From Mytilinidion resinicola (taxonomy: Eukaryota; Ascomycota; Dothideomycetes; Mytilinidiales; Mytilinidiaceae): a stretch of 64,000 bases of DNA. The stretch is taken from assembly GCF_010093595.1 (NCBI RefSeq), contig NW_022985443.1, positions 460,688-524,687 on the forward strand, given 5' to 3'. The notes below the pieces were generated by a model. That model saw nothing but the letters and a program-made list of their open reading frames with translations. It was not told the DNA's origin and did not search any database. The position numbers were made by a program, and so were the translations under genes. Positions 44,937-56,911 of the stretch are shown here, in pieces. Every line of letters starts with the position of its first letter. Position 1 is the first letter of the stretch.

Positions 44937-46595
44937 ATGCCGTCGACTCTATACCAGGACTATCCCCCCGACTTGACCCAGGGAGAGGAGGAGTACCTGT
45001 TGTCCAACCTCAAGGACTGGTGCATCGCACACGGTATAGCTGTCCGACCGCCACCGTCTTTTGTCTCGAAGGGGCAGGATCCATCTGGTGTGTTGGCCAC
45101 AACGGCCCCGGTCACGTTGTTTCCGAGTCTTTTCCCGAGGTCATGCTTTGATGAGGCGCATGCGATTCAGACGACTTATAATGAGTTGTATGCTGCTATT
45201 GCCAGAGATGAGGAGTGGTTGTATGGGATTGTCAAGGAGTGAGTATATCATCGAGCTACGATAAATTTCCAATTATACGCAACATTCACTAATTCTACAA
45301 TTGTCAGGCTCGTGGGTATCGACGACTTCACGGCCAAGCTATGGGAAGTTCATGAAGCCGTGAAGAAGGAGGGCTATGTTCAGGTAGGTCTTGCTGGCCC
45401 CACTTACCGGATTGAATTCTTACGATATCAGGCTCTCACACTAGGACTATTTCGCTCAGACTACATGGTCCACCTGGATCCTTCAGACTCAAACGCCAGT
45501 CCAGAGATCAAGCAAGTCGAGTTCAACACAATCGCGTCATCCTTCGGAGGCCTCTCAGGTGAAGTATCGCAGCTGCACAACGTGCTCTCCAAGATCCGAG
45601 CGTATCCTCAATCAGCCAAAAGAATTATCACAAAATCAAACATGCCCGTCAGCGAGTCCGCCTCCAATCTGGCCGCTGGATTAGCAGCCGCACACCACGC
45701 GTATGGAGAGCCCCAGATCTCACGCGAGACCTGCGTGCTCTTCATCGTGCAAGACCCAGAGCGGAATGTGTTCGACCAGAGACACTTGGAGTGGAATCTG
45801 CAGAAGCAGGATATCCGGACGTTCAGGTTACCATTCCACCGCACTCTCATAGATACAAGACTCGATTTCAAGCGCAAGCTCGTCTACACTCCTCCACACG
45901 CGCCTGCCACAGCTTACGAGGTAACGACCGTCTACTTCCGCGCAGGCTACTCACCTGACGACTATCCCACGCCGGAAGCGTGGGCTGCCCGCTTGCATCT
46001 GGAGCGAAGCAACGCGATCAAGTGCCCTAGCATCCTCACTCAGCTAGCTGGTTGTAAGAAGGTGCAGCAGGTACTTGCAACACCCAACTCGCTGCATCTG
46101 GAACGGTTCCTGGGTACCAAGGAGAAGATAGACCGAGTGCGCGCGACCTTCGCCCCCATCTATCCCCTCGATTCCTCTGAAGCGGGACTAGAGGCGAAGA
46201 AGTTGGCCACAGAGCCCGAGACGGCGCAGCGGTACGTGCTGAAGCCGCAACGCGAGGGGGGAGGCAACAACATCTACCGCATGGCCATCCCGAAGTTTCT
46301 CAAGTCGGAGCCAGAGGAGAATTGGCCGGCGTATATCCTGATGGAGATGATAGAGCCGCCAGCGCAGAAGAATGCTATTTTTCGGAACGGCGAGGTGCAG
46401 AAGGGTGGAGTGATATGCGAGCTAGGCATCTACGGAGCGTGTCTGTGGAGGAACGAACTGGAGGGGAGTGGTACGAAGAGCGAAGTGTTGAAGAACACGC
46501 AGGCTGGGTACCTACTACGAACCAAGGGCGACCAGAGCGAAGAAGGCGGTGTAGCTGCGGGATTTGGAGCGATTGACAGCGTGTGCTTGGTGTGA
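44937..46595 (+). CDS. GSH2: Glutathione synthetase
   Basis: Catalyses the ATP-dependent joining of gamma-glutamylcysteine and glycine, the last step of glutathione synthesis, in the cytosol. Exons 44937-45238, 45308-45383 and 45432-46595 give 513 aa. Conserved blocks: LGLFRSDYMVH, IKQVEFNTIASSFGGL, YFRAGYSPDDY, KCPSILTQLAGCKKVQQ, YVLKPQREGGGNNIY (ATP-grasp glycine-rich loop) and LRTK..EGGVAAGFGAID at the end. The second intron (45384-45431) is just 48 nt, a multiple of three and stop-free; its removal restores KEGYVQ-ALTLGLFRSDY as in eukaryotic GSS, whereas reading through would insert 16 residues. Confidence 0.94.
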
Positions 46596-48646
46596 GGTGC
46601 ATGTCTCTGAGGATGGGGTGGCTGGCGGAGTCTGCATAGCAGAGCCCAATGGGAGCGGTGCTACTGGGGGGATGCTCAGAGCTGGTGGTACGTCGGGGAC
46701 GAAGCCGCATGGCTGCAGGAGTGAGTCGTAGCTCTCCACTGCAGCTGGTGGTTGGCGTCTGGGCAGAATTCTTCGTAAAGATGTTGCTTTTCCCAATGAA
46801 CCCCTGTCTTCGGCTGCGGTGGCAGCACGGGCAGCACGGGCAGCACTACGGTGAAGAGAAAATGGTAACGATGAATTGAAACGGGAAGTGTTAATTTGAA
46901 GCAGCAATACACAGAGGCCACGATAACTGCTCGTAGGGAGGTTGAGGTTCTACAAGGATGGGGGAGAGCTCAAACGGCCTCCTCCTAGCGCGGCGGAACC
47001 CGGCCACACTGGCCCCTCGACGTCACGCCCCCTCTTGTTCGAGGAGTGCGTTTCGTAGTGGTACACATTAATTGCGCAATGTTATGCCTTGGCGGTTGCA
47101 GTCGTGCTGCCGGAAGGCTCTCCGTTTGCTGCGAACAGGCCCATCAACGCGACCGGTCGTCGTCGCCGGGCAGGCTGGAGGTTTCACGCGACGGAAGGCC
47201 GAGGCGGCCTGGGCGTGGCCAATCTCGAGCTCGGGAAGCCGTCGTGGACGGGCTGCAGCCGGGCGATCAAGCCCAGAGGCGCTTCTCGGCGATCATGGGC
47301 CCGATCCTGTGCCATCTTCACAACTCCGGCACAGCGAGGCCCCTCGTGCTGTGCCAAGAAGAGCCTCGCTCCCCCAACACCACGGTCACAGAAGCGGCCT
47401 CCGCAGCCGTTGGGGATCTAACGCAGGCGGCCTGCACCTCTTATCAGCAGTAGCATCGCCCCGTCGTCATCCGTTATGCAGCTCTTACAGGACACATCCG
47501 GTTTATGCAGTGTATTTTCGCGGGGCCCGGGAGAGCGTCCCCTGAGGCCAGCAATCCATATGGCTCCGCTGTGGTGATTGGCGACGAGCTCCAGCCAGGC
47601 CGCCACGAGCTCTCCCCAGCAGCCCTGTCAGGCTTTGGCCTAATCTCGCTTGCCCTGAGCGTGGAGCTTGCCTGCCCTGGTGCCCTGCTTGCTCTCAGCA
47701 CCTCTCCTGGACCTTGTCGCATGCGCGTGCTCGGCGTCGACGTGAGAGGCAGCTCTTGCATCATCATAACGGCACCCTGCGAGTCCTGTAACTGTGCGTG
47801 CGCGGTGTGCTGGCATCGCAGCTGAGCGTCGGCACCCCAATTGCCAGCTGCAACGCCCATCCCATCGCCACAGAGCAGCGTCGCGACAGACAGCAATTGG
47901 CCGACGCGTGTCGTCTCCCCGCGACACGCCTGGGACGCCTGGGCTGGCGGATCTCGCGGGCCTGTCGTTCGCGAACGGATGGGCTCTAGCCTGCTGGGCT
48001 GATTCCTGCCGTCGCCGTGCAATTTCCCACAGCGTCCTGTATGGCCTCATGCGGTAACGAACAGTCCCGAATGGAGGCTGCCGTTGACGCCCACCACGCC
48101 ACGGGGGCCTCTCCGCGTGCCGACTGGTGAAGGAGAGGGGCGCTCTGGGGCCGCTGCGCCAGGACCGTAAATCTTCTTTCTTCCCAGCCAGCCCGCGGGC
48201 GAGGTGCAGGTGATGTGGGAGATCTGCCGGACCATTTCTCGCGATTCCTTCGTCACCGCGTTGCCCCCCCGGCATCCCTCTATCGCGAGTTGGCCGGCAC
48301 TGCTGTCCTGTCGCGAACAACCCAGTGTCTGATGTGCTTGCGGCTCTAGCGTCCAGTCTTTTCTCCAGTTCAAGTTTTGCGTCCTTCTCACTCTCTCTTT
48401 ACTCGCGTCTCTGCGTCGGCACCTGTTCCGCCCTCGCAGTGCGCCTGCTGCTTCCAGCCTCACACTACTTCCGCTCTCTCCATACCCCAATCGATCTACA
48501 CACCTGCTATCCGCGTGGAGCAGCTTCCAGAGTCCCCCAGCTTCCTTCCATCCCGATCTACATCACACCTGGCCCCAGCGTGGAGCATGGCCATAGTCTT
48601 GAACTCATTTGCGCCGCACTCATAACCTCACCCTCCATTCGCCGCC
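46596..48646. other. Long GC-rich intergenic region or leader
   Basis: Two kilobases without a recognisable gene. From about 47050 to 48320 GC content is clearly high and long frames overlap on both strands, as expected when stops are rare by composition. A 9-bp repeat (cagcacggg) occurs about 2.7 times at 46823-46846. The last 300 bp are CT-rich and probably the leader of the gene at 48647. Confidence 0.5.
46823..46846. repeat. 9-bp microsatellite (cagcacggg)
   Basis: Short direct repeat in the 3' flank of GSH2. Confidence 0.8.
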
Positions 48647-51600
48647 ATGCGCTCCTATCGCTATCTAGTATCTTCGCTCGCTCTTATCGCCCTCCTCCAC
48701 CCGGCCGTGGCGCTCAATTACCCTCTCGATGCCCGCCAAAATGATCAGACGTCATCACACTCCACCTCGCCGTCGACCACAGACGCTTCTCAGGCTTCAT
48801 CGACTGGAGGTGCCTCACTGCTCCCCTCCAGCGCCTCTGAGAAGGCTGCCGCTACCTCGTCGCATCATGAAGCTTCGTCCCAGCCATCCAGTACTCTCTC
48901 AATGTCGGTGACCCCCACGGAGTCTATCTCAGCTCCGTCTTCGTCCATCGCCAATGCTGCGGAGCCTTCTGCCACCAATGGTTTGCAGACCTAGTTACTC
49001 TAGTGAGGCCTCGCTGACATTCCCAGGGACCGCCTCGCATGGCAGCCCGCTGCCGATCCACCCCAAGCTCACACCCGCCATGGGCATAACTGGTGTCGTA
49101 CTGCTGCTGACTGGCATCGTTTATACAGCGATTGGGATAAAGAACAAAATGTAATTGATACCCCTCTTGAAGTCATAGTGGGGCTCTGCTGAAACTGCTT
49201 TAGGCTCTACGTCTTCTTCTCTGCCTGTTATTTAACCAGCTTGGCTACGACCGTATGTTTCGCATTCCAGATCACCAAGTTCCTCACTGACGCATGCTTC
49301 CAGGTCCTCATCATCTACCTGATGAGCCCACCGGTCAAGGATGCCATCCAAGGAGCTTTCTTCGTGGCGGCTTTGATCTCAGGCCTTATATTTGGAGCTC
49401 TGTCACTCGTTTTCGCTGACATCACCGACGGTCTGGGCTGTCTGCTGGGCGGATATTGTCTCAGCATGTGGTTCTTGACTCTGAAAGAAGGAGGTCTCAT
49501 CGAGTCCACCACAGGACGAGCCGTCTTCATCGCCTGCATGAGCTTCGCTGGATTCTCGTTGTCGTTTAGTCACTATACCCGCACGTACGGCTTGATTGTC
49601 TCTATTTCCTTCGCTGGAGCCACCGCCACGGTCCTTGGCATTGATTGTCTCAGTCGAGCGGGTTTGAAGGAGTTCTGGCTGTACCTGTGGAGTAAGGAAC
49701 CCCACCTGATATCGTGGTTCGAGGCTTACCTGACTTTGCAGATCTGAACTCCAACACATTTCCCTTGAATACCAAAACTTACCCGGTTACCCGCGGAATT
49801 CGGGTGGAAGTCGCATTCATCATTCTGATATTCCTCCTAGGTATCGTCTCGCAGTTGAAGCTATGGAAACTTGTAAAAGAACGGCGTGAGAGGGGCGCTA
49901 TGACCAGAATGGAGCGCGAAGAAAACCAGCAACGTGAGGAAGAGGAGCGTGGCCGAAGAATCGAAAACGACTTTGCCCGGGAACGCGCCCAGTGGGAGGC
50001 GGAATATGGTGACAAGAGCGTGGCAGGCCTTCACACCGACTCTGCAATTGGGTCGTCGAACGGCAGCAACCCAAAGACATCCCTCAGCGTCAAAGAGACG
50101 CGTCGGTCGGACAGCGTTGAGATGGTAGACATGTCCGGGTCCAAGGAACTTGATAGATCCAAACTTATGTCTCGTGACTCCGTAAAAGGTGGTCTGGGTG
50201 TGGGGGTTACTGTGAGGGTCATGGAAGACGATAACATTCAGCATATTGATTCTGATGGAAACACCGTTTCGCTATACCCGGCAACAGCTAGAAACTCCGA
50301 TTTCCATTCGAGCGCGAATAGCAGTGCTCGGGCATCTGCAGATATGAGGGCGGCACAGGGAGGAGACGAAGCTCACCTGGGACCAACTCGGGCGTCACTT
50401 CGCTCATCAGTACCACCGCCACCTATCGTCGTTCCCTTGCCTTTCAACGTACCAAAATCAGAGCACTCAGACAACGAGGATAACGCGTCTGTCTCAACAG
50501 TCCCCGAGTCAATGCCTTCTAGGAGACCTGGATCCAAGAGATTTTCAGCAATTTCGAGCCGGCTATCGATCAACAGGATATCTAGTAACCACTCGTCCCA
50601 GGAAGAGATTCTGATTCCGCACATAGAGGATGATCGTGCTTCTTCATTGGCAGCAACTATGGATGATATGGACGACGATAATTTTTCTTTACCAGAGCTC
50701 TCACCACCGCAATCGCCGTCGACAGAAGGGTTCCAGGATCATATCGATATTCACATTGAGGGTGACAAGACTGAAGAGCAAGGATTGAAGTCCGATGAGG
50801 GTGGAAAGAAGTCCGAAGATGCTCAGGCACTTGCAGCACTAACCTCAAATTCACCGGCCGCGGCCAAATCCCCTAACCGCCAATCACTCACAACCAGCAC
50901 TGATCCCAGGCCGAACGAGACAAAACCAAGACCATTATCGAATGGAAGTCGACGGAGGTCCGGTGCGTCAGTTGCGAATGACGATGAAGGTCGAACTCGC
51001 CGAACTTCGAAATCCATGCCATCGATACCGCAGTCGGAGGTCTCGCAGGGAGAATCTCACATTGGCAGTCTTGCTGAGGTTCTTCCGGAGAAGCTGTCAA
51101 AGGTGGTACTTTCATACCGGACCAATGAGTGGGCTAAGCACCTGGAAGTTGCAGACAAACCTGAGCTGGATGAGCTTCAACAGCCACCTTCACCGGGAAT
51201 ACAGGTCCAGATGGGCCTGCCCGAAGCTACCACACCCCCGAAAGTTGTAGAAAAAGCTCAGCCTGTACCGGTCTCTACCCGGCCAGTCTCTAGCATTCAA
51301 GCATCTGTACCACAATTGACGAAACAAAGCTCCCAGCCATCGTACCAAGCATCAAACACCAATCCCTTCCGCCAACCTAGCGCGAACCGATCATCATCTA
51401 CGATGTCGAAATACTCTGCTAATGAGTCTACTCCCATGTCACTTTCTCGGAACCCTTCAAGCGCGACAGTCAACAGCATTCCCAATATCCAGATACCAGG
51501 ACAATATCCAACAGGACCCGGCGCAATGTTACGATCAAGCTCGGCAGCAAAGTTGCGAGGCGGAAGAAATTCCTCGATGCCTTTGATGAATCAAACACTA

Positions 51601-52254
51601 GTGGAATCACCCATTGAGGAAGAGTCAGCGAATATGCGGTTTGCACCATCTCCAATGCCAGGAAATCCGATGAGCAGACGGGAGACTCTTACACGGAACC
51701 AAACGACGCCAACAACATTCACGCCGTACTCCTCGGTCCCAAATTTGAACATTGTAGCGGCAAGCGACGCTGGATCCACTCGACCCGTGAATCTCCACAC
51801 AGCAGACTCGGACAATATTTCTCTATCAGAAAGGAAGAAGATGATTGATCAAGAGAACCTGACTCTCACACAGCGCCAGGCGCTCATGCAGAGCCGACCG
51901 CAACAGCAGCGCCAAGGCACGTGGCCTTTAGCAGAGCAAATGAAAGGCTTCGACTCTCACCAGCCGAACCGAACGTCTGGAATCAACCATAGCAAACAGG
52001 AAGCCAGGCTCGCGAATTGGCGCGAATCGATTCGCCAAGATACTGCACCCGCGCTTCCGGTCGTCAGCGAGGAAGACCGGCGGATGACCATGATCCGGGA
52101 GCGCAAGCAGCACGAGATGGAGAAGCAGCAGCAGGCCATGGCAGCGAATGCGCGCGATACCATGTTCGACAGTATGATGCGGCGCGGCGATATGCTGGAT
52201 GCGCATCGCGAGGCGCTGAGGAGGATGCAGGCGTCGGCGAACAAGAACGCGTAG
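48647..52254 (+). CDS. TMEM198/TM7SF3-type (DUF4203) membrane protein with long cytosolic tail
   Basis: A 1,135-aa protein from five exons: 48647-48980, 49027-49150, 49204-49252, 49304-49691 and 49742-52254, all joining in frame. It has a signal peptide (YLVSSLALIALLHPAVAL), about 90 Ser/Thr-rich residues, and then a membrane domain of about seven helices, with GITGVVLLLTGIVYTAIG, LIIYLMSPPVKDAIQGAFF and GLIVSISFAGATATVLGIDCL. The domain ends with FWLYLW-NLNSNTFPLNT..YP..RGIRVE. The following about 800 residues are cytosolic: a highly charged coiled coil (REENQQREEEERGRRIENDF) and a Ser-rich disordered region. The membrane part fits the TM198/TM7S3 family; its function in fungi is unknown. 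Near-minimal introns of 46-53 nt chop the membrane domain. Confidence 0.83.
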
Positions 52255-53740
52255 ACTCGCACGACTTGACCTTACGAATCGAACCGAATCGCATTCTCTA
52301 CCGGTACTCATTTTGGAGACAAACGAACGACAAGAGGGGAGGTATCGTTCAGTTTGTACATGCTATACTATCATGGCACAATCCCGCGTTCTGGGACACG
52401 CTCGTTCTTTCTTTCCTTTTGCCAGTTGGGCGGTTTCAGCTGGGTCTACCCCCTACGGACGGGACGGATCGGATGCATGGGTTGCTTACCACGGCGTTTG
52501 ATGGAGGTCTAGGGCCTGAGATGATTGCATGGATAGGAGAGATGCGGATGGATGGATGGATCTCAATGTGGGATGGACGGGACAAATGGACGTGTCACAC
52601 CACATACGACAAAAGCGGTCATATATACTTGATTAAAAAGCATATGGGCGAGCATAGGGTACGGCATGGGATGTATTAGCTGGATCTGAGTACGGATATG
52701 TACGGACGGTCCTTTAGTTTAACTTTTAATTTAATCGGAGAAGCTTTGATATTGATGGGGAGTCCTTGGTGGATCTGTGATTGCTTTGGTTCTTGATTTG
52801 AATACACCTAAGCATGTTGGAGTAAGAAGATCACATGCGAATTTCTCTAGTTAGTCATCTATTATTACCTTAACCACTCATACTCTGTAATTCGCAGCCT
52901 CATCATTACGGCAAACCGCCGCTTATAGATTCTGCTTTCCAACCGTCCAAAAGGAAATAATTGCTACTTACGCACACGTGTTCCAGGCGTTTGCGATTGA
53001 TGGTGTTGCCGTTCCCTGGTCAGGCGATACGTACCTGATAACAAAACGTAGGGATGCTGTAGCCTGGCTGGACCTGGCCTGGTTCCCGACTCCCGGGTGT
53101 CTGGACGAGGTCACGGGAGAGGCGTTTGATGTGGCTGCGGCTAGGGGGGGAGCTGCATCACGAACGGCGAAATTTTCAGCGCCAGCCGTCAGGGGGAGGC
53201 GTGGATGCAGGGACCAAACCGTTTTTGGTGCTTCGTCACATCGTTACAGAGAGCGACCCCGTTGATGTCATGGGCTGCTGGTGCCGTACTCGCACTGGGG
53301 TAGGCATGAATCTGAGGTGGTGAGGCGTGGTGTTCACGCTGCGGTCGCCTCACGCTTCCTGTCACTCGGGCCTCCCGCCATGGGGTGGGTGCAGGGCATC
53401 GAATGACGGCTTGGGGATCGCCAGGCTGCTGGGTCTGCGGTATTGCACGCCATGAAAGCGTCGCCCGATGCGAGCCTTGGGCCGCAGGGACGCTGCCGGC
53501 TGCGTTTAAGAGAACGGCAGCATGAGGCGGAGGCGTTTGCGCTGCGGAGCCTGACGTCGAGCACCACCCGCCGATTCCGGCTCTCGCTGCAGTTTCGTAC
53601 TTATCTTGCTGCTGCTGTCGTCCGTCTTGCCGTCGTCGTATGCATCGCTGCGAGGGCTTGTTGTGGGCTCTCAGTTTCTTCATCCTCTTTATGCAGCAGA
53701 TTGGCCCGCCCTCGGCACGGGGCGACGCTAACAAAGACAG
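52255..53740. other. Intergenic region and GC-rich leader upstream of ERF4
   Basis: About 1.5 kb. The first half is unremarkable; the second (from about 53080) is GC-rich with overlapping frames and probably includes the ERF4 promoter and leader, perhaps a first exon that I cannot place. Confidence 0.5.
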
Positions 53741-55230
53741 CTGCCCCTTTCACCTCGCACCTCAACGTCCACCGCCAGCCTCGCCCTCGCCCTCACTGCT
53801 GCTCCCACGTCTACGCGCCCGTTCTGCTGTCCTCCCGCTCGCGCCCACGCCTGCGTGCTCGCAACAACGGCGTCCCAGGCTCAAGCTGCCCCGTCGTCAC
53901 CACCGCGTTCGACTGCGCCGGCCCGCTGGAGCTTGACCAACCGCATCTTCAACTTCAACTTCCGCTCCTCGACCCCCCGCCCGCCAGCCTCGCGCCTGTG
54001 GAACCCCGTCAACTCGTCGCCGCGCACCCTCGCCCTCCCGAACCTCCCCATCCACCACCCGCAGCTCCACCACCAGCCCCCCGAGGGCCGCGACGAGTAC
54101 CCGCTGCTCACCCTGCCCGAGCAGCGCCGCAGCCGCAACAGCGTCGCACCGTCCTCCCTCGTCGTCGAGCGTAGCACAGGCGGCGAGAGCAGTCGCACAA
54201 GCATCGGCCTGCCGCGAGACCGGCGAAGCCTAGCCGTCGACCCCGACGCTCCCACGACCCCCCGACTGCCCATGGGCGTGGAGCAGATGGCCGCGAAAGC
54301 CGCGGGCGTGGACGATGTCCCTCTGCCCTCCACCAACACCAACGACCGGGAATCCGGGCCGCGCCCGCTCAAAAACTCGACCTCCCGCGCCTCCCTCCCC
54401 CTCGACCGCCAGCCGTCGGTCGGATCGCACCGCCGCTCGCTGGCCGGCACTGCGTCCGCCCCAGGCGACGACGACGCAAACTCGGACTACGAGTGGGGCC
54501 CCGCGCACCCCTGCTTCCCTCACCCGAACCCGCACGTGCCGCTGTCGTCGCCGCTGCACGCCTCGACGCGCATCATCCGCGTGCGGCGCGACTGGATGGC
54601 GCACGGCGACCTGGGCCCCGCGTTCGCGAACCTGTACCCGGAGATCCTGGACCCGCTGGTCTCTGAGGACGACTTCCGCGCCTTGATCAAGCGGGTGAAT
54701 GACGAGCTGGCGGTGGCGTTTAACCCGACGAGCTGGCGCGCGTGGGTGGATGCATTGATGGGGGTGGCGACGCTGTGGTTGTGGGATGATGTGGGGATGA
54801 GCGCGGTGAAGGGGCGATTGGCACGGTTGGAGGCGTGGCTGGAGCAGTGGAATCGCGATGTGGGGGAGAAGGAGGGGGTGCGGGTTGTGCCGTTGAGGAG
54901 GACGGGGTATTTGACTGTGAGTCCAAGTCTTGTTCCCTTTTACTTGGACTATCTGGGTTTCGTAACCGCTATTGGGAGGGTTAGTGGCTCATGTCATCAC
55001 AGCTGGATATCCAAATCCCCGACCCCCATATCGGCCTCGACACCTCCTCCGCCTCGCGCCCCGGCACCCATTCCCATACCGACGATCACCCCGTCTCGGC
55101 CACCCGCTCGAACAGCAGCCCGCGTAGCGCTACCGCGCCCCAGATTCGTGCGGAGTTTGGCTCGTATCCTATCAACACGGATATGGGCATGGGTCCCGCT
55201 ATGCCCCCAGCCATTGAGAGCCGCTCCTAA
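53741..55230 (+). CDS. ERF4: ERF4-family subunit of the Ras palmitoyltransferase; 5' end unresolved
   Basis: Erf4 partners the DHHC enzyme Erf2 to palmitoylate Ras at the ER. The main frame is open from 53732 and its conserved domain lies near the end: RIIRVRRDWMAHGDLGPAF, LVSEDDFRALIKRVNDELAVAFNPTSWRAWVDALMGVATLW and AWLEQWNRDVGEKEGVRVVPLRRTGYLT. An 86-nt intron (54917-55002, GTGAGT..CACAG) leads to LDIQIPDPHIG and a stop at 55230. No ATG precedes the conserved Pro/Ser-rich N-terminus (ARWSLTNRIFNFNFR) in this frame. A good 3' splice site (GCTAACAAAGACAG, ending 53740) suggests an upstream exon with the start; several donors are possible. The first in-frame ATG inside (about 54271) would still leave the whole domain. 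Confidence 0.8.
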
Positions 55231-56911
55231 CTTCCCCCCCACCAAACAAAAAGCCCCCTTTCCTGAATTAGTGGGAAACAGCCTCTGTAGCCGTTGTCTG
55301 TCTTTGTAGTGTAGCATTAAGCATGGTCGTTGAGGCGTCTTATCTGTTTTTTTTGTATCCAATTTAACTGTCCGCAGCGTCTACGTTCAATATCTTTGTT
55401 TTCTTGTATTATTGTGGAGGAAAAAGTTTCGGGTACTGGTCTTTGGACAGATCATGGCTAGAGAAAGCGTGGATAGGTGGGCCCGTGGAGGCAGGCGGGA
55501 GTATATACCCCTGGGAATAGTGTTTATTTGTGTTTATGTAGTAGGGTGGGAGGTTGAGAATATATCCATTTGTTTTGTCAGTTTGATTTAGTGCTTGATG
55601 GGTGTGAAAGTGTGAGGAGCGAGCGAGTGAGTGAGTGAGTGAGTGTTGGTTCCGCTACTTGGGTGATTTCCGCTGGTTCTGCTAAGGGTGGGAGGCATGG
55701 CACATGGGATGATCGAGCCTTTAAATATGAGTGATGAGACTTCCGGAAGTCTTCACCGCCCGTCTCAATACAGCAACACCCCACTATTGGCGCCAGTAGA
55801 GTCACGTGCGAAGGCTTCAGAACCCTTACTGAACCTATATACAACCAACGCAAAGTTTGCCCGAATCCATTCAAATTCTCAGGACCTTATACAGGGAGGT
55901 AGGACAGCGCAAGGTGAAAGTTTGGTGCCCACAGCTTCAAAATTCGGAAGTTGTGTTTTCGTGCCGACGTTGGAGTGAAGTGCCAAGATTCTGACACTGG
56001 AGGGACTACCCGCGACCAACTTTCGCAATTGGGGTCTGATTGAGACCAAATTTGGGCTGGGGTTTCTGGATGTGCTCCACATTAGGTCGTAAGAGTTTGG
56101 TGGCAATTTTCTGGAAATTGATTGTGTTTTGTGACAGTATGTAGACTTTTACTCCCTTAAAAGCCACTTGTAGCTAACGGTCCCGTTTACTGATTAGGAC
56201 TAAGAGTTAGATTAATTCAGCGAATGGCAAGGGATTGTAGGATACTGGACCATCTTTAGTTAATAGCTTCGAAGTTCGAGCTTGCAGGGTTGATGTATGA
56301 TGATTATGATTGAAAAACATGGCTCAAGAATCCTAAACACTACTTACTGGTCGGCCATTATACTCATTCCCCCCACACAGTCCTCCGCATAGAAACAGCT
56401 CACACAATTTCATGATCAGCTCATCACAATCGATGCCTGCACCTATCATCGGCCACCCCGAGCCCATGCGAGCTCCGCAGCCCTCTCGCATCTCAAACCC
56501 CCGAGGCACCTAGGCACTTTTCCAACCCCCTCTCCGCACATCGCAACACCAACGCGGGGAACCCCCATGAATCTCATCTCACAATCATGCATGCTCCCCA
56601 AACGTGGGATGACCAAACCGTGACAACACGCGCTAACCCGCCCCCGTTTAACGTTCTCCACAGCTCGCTTCCTGGCCGTGCTCTGAGGCAGCAGATCAAC
56701 CTCGGCCCAGTAGCTGAATCCCGCGCTCCACCAGTCACGTCTGCGGGGAGCGCGACCCTGTGTCAAAGCCCCAGCATGCTAAATAGTCGACGACGCCGAG
56801 TCGCAGCGGACTTTTTGTTAACTGATTTGCTTTCATTAATTGCTTGTTTGATACTTCACGATCCTTTTATACGTGCTCTGTTGAAGCTTGAATTGTAGTA
56901 ATCCGCCCATC
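55231..56911. other. Intergenic region upstream of the acyl-CoA dehydrogenase gene
   Basis: 1.7 kb with a short GAGT microsatellite at about 55625-55645. Frames at 55688 and 56587 show no recognisable features. Confidence 0.55.
55625..55645. repeat. GAGT microsatellite
   Basis: About five tandem gagt units in the 3' flank of ERF4. Confidence 0.85.

Noticed and set aside
47046..48320. Long overlapping open frames on both strands (up to 226 codons)
   Set aside because: They occur in a GC-rich block on several frames at once, have biased Arg/Pro/Ala composition and no domain pattern. Rare stops by composition explain them.
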